Origin: Molossus alvarezi
Taxonomy: Eukaryota; Chordata; Mammalia; Chiroptera; Molossidae
Assembly: GCA_037176705.1 (NCBI GenBank)
Contig: CM073885.1
Span: 216,144,290 to 216,208,289, forward strand
Direction of reading: 5' to 3'
Length of the DNA: 64,000 bases
The notes under the pieces are model-generated. The model was not told the DNA's origin, searched no databases, and saw only the letters and a program-made list of their open reading frames with translations. Positions 54,882 to 64,000 of the stretch are shown one piece after another. The position numbers and the translations under genes were made by a program. Every line of letters begins with the position of its first letter. The stretch's first letter is position 1.

Positions 54882-55285
54882 CAGATGGTCCCCAACTTAT
54901 GATGGCTCAACATACAGTTTTCAACTACAATGGTGCAAAAGCAAAAAACGTTCGGTAGAAACTGTAAGTCAAATTTTGCGTTTTGATTTTTCCCTGACTA
55001 GTGATTTGAGATAAGAAGTATCTCACGATGCTGGGCAGCTGCAGGAGGCCAGGGCTCCCATCAGGCATGTGGTCACCAGGGTCAGTAACTGGTACTCTGC
55101 AGTGTGCTGTGTCGCCAGCGGTTTTGGCTATTGTGCACTGAGCACATTTAAGGTGGGCTAAATTAAGCTACTGATGTTTGGTGTTCAGCAGGTAGGTGTA
55201 AAAGCATTTACAATTCACCACACTTTCAATTTACAATGGGTTTATTGGTATGTAACCAACCCCATTGTAAGTACAGGACCAGCTG
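54882..55285 (+). mobile_element. Tigger-type (MER) DNA transposon, complete non-autonomous copy
   Basis: 404 bp with terminal inverted repeats: left CAGATGGTCCCCAACTTATG, complement of right CAGCTGGTCCTGTACTTACA. Internal blocks AGTAGAAACTG-like GGTAGAAACTGTAAGTC, CACGATGCTGGGCAGCTGCA and GAGCACATTTAAGGTGGGC belong to a well-known pogo/Tigger MER family. TA follows the right end; the left TA has decayed to TG. Confidence 0.85.
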
Positions 55286-55359
55286 TATTTCCTTTTGCTT
55301 TGCTTTGCTTTTTCTGTTTTTCCTGTTAATTAATCTTGTATCAATTTTATCATTATTAT

Positions 55360-55495
55360 CATTTTTTAATTTTAATTTTTCAATTACAGTGTACATTCAA
55401 CATTATTCTGCATTAGTTTCAGGTGTACAGCGAAGTGGTTAGACAATCATGTACTTTACAGAGTGGTCCCCCTGCTGCTTCAAGTATCCACCTGG
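55360..55495 (-). repeat. Old L1 3'UTR fragment, antisense
   Basis: ATTACAGTGTACATTCAACA, CTGCATTAGTTTCAGGTGTA, GCGAAGTGGTTAGACAATC and CTTCAAGTATCCACCTGGC resemble the complement of L1M 3'UTR sequence. Confidence 0.6.
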
Positions 55496-56682
55496 CTTCA
55501 TTTCCATTCTTGCTTGTCCTTAGGTTGTATGTTCTTTCTATACTATTTGGAATTGTTGGAAGAAGGCCACTTAACTTCAAATAGGCAGTGAATGTACAAC
55601 AACGTGATAAGTGAACCAATGGTGCAGACTGAGGGGCTCTGACTGTCACGTTGACCAGTTCAGTGGTGTGACGGAGACAGCTTGCCCTGGCTCCTGAGGA
55701 CCAGGTGTGCTTTTCAGTTCCCAAGTCCACATTCAATGATGTCATATCAGTAGCTTGAAATTAACTAAGGTGGCTAATCACATGTAATGACTCCTTTATA
55801 AATCAGTGGTCTCCACCCCTCCTGCCCCTTCTCTCCACCACCACCAGGAGACACAGTTGTGAGACATTTCTCAACACTTCACTGCCTAAGGTCAACAAAG
55901 GAAAGAAGAAAGGCAAAGATGAGTCATGAAAACCCACCGTTGGACATCTTTGTGGGTTGGAAGCTACTTCAGTCACATGACACTCCGTGTAAAGTGAGAC
56001 TACACGTGGCTGAGAGCAACTCTTTTTAACAAGTGCAACAAAGGAGATGGATCTAAATGTGTGTTCTTTCAAAACCACCACCGTGAAAAATGACACGTGT
56101 GTTCCACTTCATTACCATTGTTCAAATCAGTTCGAAGCATCTTCTTGAAACCAGTTCTATAGAAATGTTTATGAGGCATGTATATGTTTTATCACTTCGT
56201 AGTCTGATGTGTAAGACAGATAAGCTAAAATATCCTAATGCTTGCCTTTTACTGACACAGGATTCTTAGATCCCTGTGGGGCTGTCTTCCCTGGGATTCA
56301 GAGAGGAAAAGTCCTCTCTTCCCAGTAGGGGGAGCTGAAGGGAGGAGATGGTTTCTTTTCCTAACACACTATATTTTCCTAACAGATGAAGTCCTGGCTC
56401 CCATTTCCCCTTTTATATTGTTGAGAAGTGAGAGCAAGGGAGTAGCAATGTCTTGTTCGGACACTTCAAGTCTTGGAGAGGTGATTAGACCCAAATTCTA
56501 TTCTCTTAGGAACTTAACATCTTTTTTTCTCAGTCAGGGCTATACTTAAAAAAAAAAAAAAAGCTGAGTCGCATCTAGCACTGAATACCGGGAATCTTGG
56601 TGCAAAAATAGATTTTTTTGTTACAGCTTTGATGCTTGGGAATTCAGTGTGTGAAAAAATGTAGACATGTAACACATTGGAT
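55496..56682. other. Unassigned sequence
   Basis: No gene supported. Two minus-strand frames (55419-55745 and 55803-56096) have no domain; part of the first lies in an old repeat block also present near 18080. Confidence 0.4.
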
Positions 56683-56935
56683 TTATTTATTTATTTTTAT
56701 TAATTGAGTTTATTTGGGTGACATTGGTTAATAAAATTATATAGGTTTCAGGTGTACAATTCTATAATACATCATCTGTACATTGTATTGTGTGTTCACC
56801 ACCCCAGGTCAAGTCTCCTTCCATCACCATTTATCCCCCTTTACCCTCTTCTGCCTCACCCACTCCCCTTCCCTCTGGTAATACCATATTGTTGTCTGTG
56901 TCTATGAGTTTTGTTGTTGTTGTTGTTTTTGTTCA
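56683..56935 (-). mobile_element. L1 3' end (L1MA-like), antisense
   Basis: TTTATTTGGGTGACATTGG, TAATAAAATTATATAGGTTTC, AGGTGTACAATTCTATAATAC, TTCACCACCCCAGGTCAAG, TCTCCTTCCATCACCATTTA, CATATTGTTGTCTGTGTCTA: complement of an older L1 3'UTR. This is the same family as the sense part of the inverted L1 at 42153. Confidence 0.85.
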
Positions 56936-59900
56936 ATCCCTTAAAGGCTACAACAGAAGAATAAAATGTTGAGTCACCGTGTGCATGTGAGTGTGCAAGC
57001 TTATACGTGGAGGAATCAGGACCTTCCTCTTTTTTAGCAGCTCACAGAAGTCTCCTTTGGGCAGCTTGTATTACTGTTCACGCACTATTTGATCTGTGAT
57101 TTTATCTTTACTTCCTAATCTGTTGAGGAAAACCCTGTCATATTTTAGAATTTTAGCTTTTAGTAGTTCTCTTGCCACTTGAAAACAAAAATGTGGAAGG
57201 TCAAGAAGGGAAGAAAAGCTTTGAGAAACTGTGTGATAAGTGAAATCTACTCATTTGTATCCTGTTGGGAGAATCACATTCACTTAACATACGCCACTGA
57301 TTGAAAACAGGTGGACACAGTATTAGAAAATGGTGGGAATGTTAGAAATGTGGTCCGTATTGTGGGTCAGCCCTCTCTGTGAGGTCAGTACTAGCATCTC
57401 TCTGTGAGGTCAGTATCAGCATGTGAGGCACAGATGCATTTCACTGAGAACTGGCTTGTATCTGGGGATGGGGTCAGGGCTTCACTACAGAAAGATTTGA
57501 GTCAGGACAGGAGAGGGAGCAGGGAGCTGGGGCTGGAGCGGACTCTGAGGATGGTAGTGGTGGAGCGAGGGCAGGCACGGTGGGCCTGGGGGTCTCCTGG
57601 ATTAAAGGCAGGATGAGTGGGAGAAAGGGCACTGCTGGGAGGAAGGTATTTAATTGAACTGAATTCTACCATCGCCAGCCTCTGGGAAGTGCTGACACAG
57701 ACCAAGGACATTGGCTCGGGGACGCAAACCACTGTATAAATTCTATTAACTGAGTAACACATGGGAAAGGTCTCAGAAGCTTCCCTGACACATAATGAAA
57801 ATTCAATTAGTATTATTTTTTTCTTCCCTTCCTGCTCTTGATGATGCTACCAGGTGGCACATAAAATACACTGTGCTTGCTGGGCCAGAGCATCATTGTG
57901 ACAATGTTGTCTCAGCATTTCCACTGCAGGTACAAGTTGAACTCAATGTGTGAAATGGCTGGGTGAGAAAAGTAACAGTCACAGATCAGGAGAGAAATAA
58001 AACTGGAGCCTTAGCTGGAGCAGAGAAAAAATAATAGGGGTCTCATTTACCTTGGGGAAAGCAGGATATCTGGAGGCCCAAAGCTAATAATCCTAGGGGC
58101 CAGCCCCTGAGCTGGTGACCATGAGCATGAGAAGAATAATAAGCCCAGGGAAGAATGTTGGGAAGTCATAGAAAAAAAACAAAGCAAAACACCTTAGCAT
58201 TTGATACAATTCAGGAATTAAGTCCAATTTCTACTTAAGGAGGTCAGGATGCATAGGGCAATTAAAGGGACAGAGGTAGGCAGCTGCCTGCTTCTATGTG
58301 TCCTCTGGGCAGGGCTTAGATGTACACAGGTGGGATCTTGGAATCTTCTGTTAGCTAACCTGGGTCTATAGTGTCTCAGTTGTTTGCATTGCCTTTTTAG
58401 GGTTTCCTCCCAATTATAAAATGTATACCTGTTTGAGAAAACTCAGAATGAAACTTTCCCTTTTACTAATTAATTGACTCCTTAATTTTTATTTAGATAC
58501 TGCACACACACCCCCCAAATTAAACTACTAATTTCCCACTACCTAGAAAGCTTTCACAACTACTTGAGCCTTAAGACCTGGATCAGGTTTTATGTAGCCT
58601 CCTCTGACTCCTTCCCTTGTTAGAGTTTAGCTGTGTAGTGTTTTAAGACTCCAGACAACTTTGTTTTGCTTAATGGGCCTCCAACACACTCTTGAAACAA
58701 TATTGATTTAATATCTTTGTATTGATTTTCAGGATGGTTATTTGTTGTTTTCTGCCACCCACAATCCATCACCCGCCCTCCCTTTGGTAAGAGAAGCTTA
58801 TTCTTTTGGGAGAATTATCCTTCTTCTATTGTGTATGCAGCCTTGGTGGGGATGCCAATCAATATGTCTGCCTTCCCTTCATCGCCAGCTGGCCTTTTGA
58901 ACCACGATGGCCAGTTGAACTCTAAAGGAACTCTCTCTGGCTATTCAAGCATAAGGGGATTTATTACAGAAAACTGGGTCTCCAGGAATTACTGGAAGTA
59001 CAAGAAGGGAATGAATATCATCAGAAAGCTGAGGGATTGGGAAGCCACAGTGCCAACTTCTGGTGCCCACTGCAACTGTCGACTCCAGGAATATGCCACC
59101 TTAGCTGTGACTAGAGAGTCATGATATGTCTGCTGCGAATGAACCAATGAGATGGATGATCCATGCCATGCCTCTCAAACCCTATTAAGCTAGTAGCCAG
59201 ATACTGTGACCTTGGCTAGAGCTCTTGCAGAAAAATCAAGCCCCTTGATGTCTAAGCACTGGAGCATAAATTGCAGAAACAGCCCAGTGTGACATCTACC
59301 TCACTTCTGCCTCGCCAGTCTCACACAAATGCATATGGCCAGCTGAATAATAAATATCTCTAGAACACTGACTGCAAGGGAGACTGAGAAACATAGATTT
59401 TTGTTTTGCTTTCTAGCCTTTACAATGAAGGGACCCTGGAAGAGGGCAGAATGGATAGTGAACATCAATTCATGATATGAATAATGGACTCTCTTCCCCA
59501 TGTTTTGATTCTCGAGCATAGTGACTAAAGGGCAGAAGAAAAATGATTGGAGCTAATTCATGCTGTGCAGTGTTCTGATCTGCCACTTAGACTCCCAAAG
59601 GACCCTGGTTCCTGTCCTTTCAGGTATCTGAGGGTTTCCCCTTAGGTCTGTGAGCCCCTAACATGACCTTATAATGATTTCCCGTTTACCTGCAATGAAC
59701 AGGTCTGGTATTTATAATCAAACACTTTAACTTATGTACTTATGAACACCATTTGACAGTGTCATCTATCCATCCTCAAACTCTTGCTGAATAACTAAAT
59801 GAGTGCATTAACTTTGCATTTATTGCTGGCTGCTCCTGGTTTGAGCAGCCCTCTTGGAATTCCAGCTTCCCGGAACTCAGAGGTGGATGTCTGCAGAGAG

Positions 59901-60300
59901 GCTCGTTCAAACTCCCTCTTTTCCTGAAGGTACAGAATATGAAGCAGAGAGAACATCTAAACTCATTTCTTTTCTTACTAGACACATGCCTTTATTACTT
60001 TTATGTAAATAAAGTATATCTTATTTTACTTTTAAAAATCCTTAATCATCTTTAATAGCTGATAACAAATGATAATCATTAAGGAATTTATCTAACATCT
60101 CAAAACCATATATTCAGCCTGTGTATATACTCTTCACTAAGAAAAAATCATTTATGTCAGCTACATAATAGTATTTAATATGGAGGCCTCCAATCATCTT
60201 TATTCACGTTTTAAGGGGGTACTTCCTAAATATAATAATTTTATTAATAACTGATTTGTTCATGGTTTCCTTATTTTTTCTTTCTGATTTGTTAAATTTT
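56936..60300. other. Unassigned sequence
   Basis: No gene or RNA gene recognised. A direct duplication CTCTCTGTGAGGTCAGTA lies at 57375-57412. 58830-59290 has an open frame of 97 codons and reads like an old interspersed repeat of unknown family. None of the short frames has a domain. Confidence 0.4.
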
Positions 60301-63069
60301 AATAATAGCTCCTTTGCTGAAATCATTCTAGCCTAAGGAATTGTAACTTTTTATCTTGTTCATTTTTCTTTAAAATCTGGGAGAAAGATTTTCACATTTC
60401 GATTATAATTATCATCTGTAATGAAGCCAAAACAAATTTCTTTTTAAAAAAGAAAGTGTCAAGAACATTAGATTTTTTTTTTCAAATTCTTTTATTAACA
60501 TGATAGGAATTCCTCCTGAAATATTTCATGTCTATAACAACTAAAGTCCTTTTAGCAGCATAGAAATATTCTTGGAAGAAAAAATAGATAAACAACTTTT
60601 TTTAAAAAAGTAACATTGGGTTGCTCTTGTCATTAGCCAAGAATTTTATTATAGAATTTGTAGCCAGACTTGTGAAAAATCTATAAACCTGTTATAGAAG
60701 TTTTTTTGATAGGGAACAATCATGCTCAGTGGAAAGCTTTTGGGGTTTATAATTCTCAGTGGGAAGGCTTTGGGGGTTTTTAATGCAGCCATTGATCTTC
60801 CCTTCTTAACATTTAAAACGACAACGAGCCCATCTGTCAAAGCCTACTGAAATATAAACGCTGCGAAAGGGCCAGCCGCAACCTTACATCCTATGAAGAT
60901 TTCAAAATACACTCTATGTCCTCCCCACAGAAATATTTTCTGATGAATAATGTTTAACTAGTTTTTTTTTTTAAATACCAGTGACCCAAAGACTTTGAAA
61001 AACATCCTCAAGAAGCTACTACAGGAACTTCCAATTTAATGAATTTTAACAGCTGTTTCTGCTACTAGGCCTATAAGTGGAATTTGATTTCCCTGGAGGT
61101 GATTCCATTAATTTGTTTTTATTATTTTAGGATAGCTAATATGCTGTAGCTGGCTGGGTTCTGACCCGAGGAATGGTGTGGGTGACATGGCAATTCTGGG
61201 CCTCCTCAGTGCTCTGCTGAGGGCTCCTTCCAAAGACCACCCAGGTGGGTGGACGGTGCAAGAGCTTAGCCTGACCGAGGTGTGAGCGGCGCCACCCGTT
61301 GTCCCCACTCTGCACTCTGGGGCCGAGCATTCCGGCCAAGCACTCGGGAATCGTTCTCAGGAGCACAGAACACTCAGCAGTTTGCTGAGGTGGTAGAGAA
61401 ATATTATTTCCACGCAGCTTTTCAAGTGCAGACTAGACCATCCCTCAGGTATTTAAGCCCTTACCTGTGGGAACGCACTTGCTATAGGTCAAGGGAGCTG
61501 TACTCCCAAAGCAGCTGGGCTTCAAGGGGATTCTGTTGTAACTTCAGATGCTACACCAGAAAATTAAGGACAGTAGCCTCTGCCCTTCTGATTTCTCAGG
61601 GCTGTTATATGTATACCATGTGGAACATAAAGGTGAACACATTTTAAAAAGAAACACTGCTATGCATGTATCAAAGGTTGTCTTTTACGTGGGAATCTAT
61701 AATCAAGCTCGCCTCAAAACATTGTGTCTTAGAGAGCACTTCCCTTCCCACAGAGAGGTTGTCAGGTTCCTCTTTTTAATAATTTTATTGCCAAAGGTTA
61801 ATTTCAAAGTGAAAGAAGATATTTCCTTGAAGAATTGGAGCAGTTGGGTCAATAGGAATTCTCTGAGTAGTTTGTTTCTAGTTTAGTAATTCTAGCCTAT
61901 TTTAAAAATATTTACATGATGGAATAAGGAAGGCATAGAGTGGCCAGTTCAGTTCTTTCAGCCAAGTTAATTTGTTAGCTTCTAACGTCATCAATTAAAC
62001 CAACAAGGATGCATTTGAACGGCTGATTAAAAGTTCAAATGGGTGAATTAGTGCATTTTGTTATATATGGGCTTTGTATGCAAACTACATACCTACACGA
62101 GAGTATGTAAAGAAAGAATTAAATGATACAGTTGAACTGGCTACCTGTGGTTAGTGCTCTGTTACATTTCTGTCATAGTAAGTCATGACTAGGGTTTGCC
62201 GGAATCATTGCATCAAGCTTTAGGAGCAGAGTCACTGAATTGTAAATGATTTCTCAATGAGCAAAATAATGCTCTTATTTTAATTTTTATTCCCTTGTAT
62301 GCAAACCTGACTAAAATTTTTATTATCATTGCTGACTTTTGAAATAGACAAGTCTGGAAAGATGTGACTGTGCCTAGAAATCTCTCAAAATATATTTGTT
62401 TTTCGAATTTCAAAAATTGTCCGTACTCATGGTAGGAAATGTGAAAACTTTGACAAAGCAGGAGGAAGGACATAAAAAACACCCAAATGGCACTTTCAGA
62501 GCCAACCAATTCTAACGCTCTGGTATAATTGGATTCTTTTTTAAAGTTTTCCTATATTTTAATTTTTAAAACAAGTACTGCTACTCTATGTTTCTTCCTT
62601 GACATTAAACATTATTTATTTGTTCATCTGATAAGTATTTATTCATGGTCTTTTGTTATATATTTTTAAAAAGCTACAAGATATTCAACATGGTCCATGT
62701 TTTATTAACTTGTGATCAACAAAGGAGAAAAAGTGTGGCTTTTTCTTTCCATTGTGTGTGCTGCCCTGGTTCAGCTCAGTGATACATATCTGAGTCATCC
62801 AAGCTGAATGTCTAAAGACTCAAAAGTTTGAAGAAGGCATGAAAATCAGGCAATATTGTCACTGCCATTGTCAGTGAGTATATGAGGCATTCTTTACGTT
62901 AATCTCTTTCAATGTAAAGAACTGGCAGCCATCATCATTGAATCTGGAAAAATAATCTATATTACAATAAATAAATACCTTATGGCAACAAACTCTCTTT
63001 TCTACAATAACTTAATTCACTAAATACTTTATTTAAAATGATAAAGTCATTATGTCCATGTTGTTCTTT
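60301..63069. other. Unassigned sequence, partly AT-rich
   Basis: No gene recognised. A short imperfect direct repeat is at 60725-60779. Overlapping frames on opposite strands at 61108-61886 lack domains. 61940-62060 has homeobox-like motifs (see findings). Confidence 0.4.
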
Positions 63070-63310
63070 ATATTCAAATAAATTCAACAAACATTTTAGA
63101 GACCCTAGAGCACCCAGCACATTGACCAAGAGGCTATAAGGATAAATATGAATAGCTCACATTGTGGTTGGGGACTTAGCCATGAATATAATTGTCTAAC
63201 ATTTACTTGATGCTATATTAGAGATATTAATAAAGTGCTATGGCAACTTAAAGGAATTAGAGATTAATTCTGATCGGGGACTGGGAAACGCTTCACAGAG
63301 GAATCAGTAT
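63070..63310 (-). repeat. L2-like LINE relic, antisense
   Basis: TAAATTCAACAAACATTTTAG, CACCCAGCACATTGACCAAG, GGATAAATATGAATAGCTC and GGAAACGCTTCACAGAGG follow the same order as the antisense L2-like relics at 17046 and 36346. Confidence 0.55.
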
Positions 63311-63327
63311 TTCAGGTTGTCTTAGAT

Positions 63328-63393
63328 CTCCCTAGACATAGACCCCCTAGACATAGACCCCCCTAGATATAGACACACCTAGACATAGACCCT
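63328..63393 (+). repeat. Short tandem repeat, about 17-bp unit
   Basis: Four near-copies of CCTAGACATAGACCC with variable C-run length and one diverged unit (CCTAGATATAGACACA). Confidence 0.85.
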
Positions 63394-63940
63394 GATACCT
63401 TGATAGGAGGATTGATGTGCAACTGATTTATCCAGAAAGTTCTCCCAGGAGAAACCTGTAGCCAAGTGGGAGAAGTAGGGCAAGGAAGGGCAATAAGCCA
63501 GGCACAAAGTCCAGCAAATTCCAGCAAAAGGTAGCTTCAGCCTGATACTGCAGGGAATTCAAGAGCGTGAGTTCTATTTCAGAGCTGGCCTGAGTTGAAG
63601 AGAGCTAGGTTTTCATACTCCTGCACCCACCAGTCAGGGGCTGGGGGCTCCCTGGGGGTGGCAGTGGGGAGGAGGGATAGGACAGAAGCTCCCAGGTTCT
63701 CTGACTTCTACCCCTGCATGCACAATGGCTCCAGTAGATTGAGGACAATCCTCTAAAGAGAGTTACACGCACAGGCTATTAAAAGGAAAAGCTGAGAGGC
63801 AAGTGGGAGGCACACTGAAGCAGTAAAGGAATCTGAGAGGTCCTAGGTGGAACACTGACAATGTTTACTACGGTGCTGGATACTGAAAGAAAATGAATTG
63901 AGTTTCAATAGGCTTGGAAATAGGAAAGGACATTCTAGAT
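63394..63940. other. Unassigned sequence
   Basis: No gene recognised; GC-richer patch at 63630-63690. Confidence 0.4.
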
Positions 63941-63942
63941 CT

Positions 63943-64000
63943 GTGCTGTCCAGCTATATTAACCTCTAGTCACATATCGCTAGTGGCTACTAAACTGGAA
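63943..64000 (+). repeat. hAT-Charlie-like repeat start, cut by window end
   Basis: CTGTGCTGTCCAGCTATATT then CTAGTCACATATCGCTAGTG and GCTACTAAACTGGAA resembles the beginning of a common mammalian hAT-type MER element (CTGTCCAATA..GCCACTAGCCACATGTGG). Confidence 0.4.

Noticed and set aside
55803..56096. 97-codon minus-strand frame as a small gene
   Set aside because: No domain; hydrophobic/charged pattern not supported by any splice or poly(A) context.
62763..62815. GCCCTGGTTCAGCTCAGTG as a Ves SINE head
   Set aside because: Only the first about 20 bp resemble Ves; the body is absent, so the match is probably chance.

Overview
This window is mammalian nuclear DNA, most likely from a yangochiropteran (vespertilionoid-type) bat. 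The evidence is seventeen tRNA-derived SINEs of the bat Ves kind, a young bat-type LINE-1, a short SPIN-type hAT element, a mariner MITE and old mammalian repeats (MIR, L2, MER5, Tigger, LTRs). There is no bacterial-style gene organisation, operon, CRISPR array or tRNA/rRNA gene. Identifications rest on reading and family knowledge; no database was searched.

Layout. 1-24.6 kb: intergenic or intronic sequence with Ves SINEs, MIR/L2 relics, L1 3' ends and one mariner MITE (20.1 kb). 24.6-34.1 kb: the main cluster. An ERV-type LTR is followed by a PIGK (GPI8) processed pseudogene (25304-28119, + strand) carrying its own Ves insertion, then by a full-length antisense L1 (28251-34084) with ORF1 and ORF2 broken by small indels. 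The PIGK target-site duplication shows that the retrocopy split a short CpG-bearing block that ends in a good splice donor and is preceded by a T14-CAG acceptor-like tract, so it may lie inside an old exon. 34.1-49.7 kb: L2-like relic, MIRs, two LTRs, a twin-primed (inverted) L1 with a 138-bp TCC/TTC tract, two Tigger pieces and a SPIN element with near-perfect 8-bp target duplications. 49.7-51.9 kb: a 2.2-kb antisense HAL1-type element with 5'UTR, an uninterrupted 313-codon ORF1 and a 3'UTR but no ORF2. 52-64 kb: L1 3' ends, two more Ves SINEs, a complete 404-bp Tigger element and long stretches without recognisable genes.

The only uninterrupted protein-coding frame judged real is the HAL1-type ORF1 (RNA-binding chaperone), which would have to borrow reverse transcriptase from L1. 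No host protein-coding gene is demonstrable. Two host-exon candidates are reported as hypotheses: the split exon at 25157/28186 (+) and a terminal-exon-like block at 38250-38091 (-).
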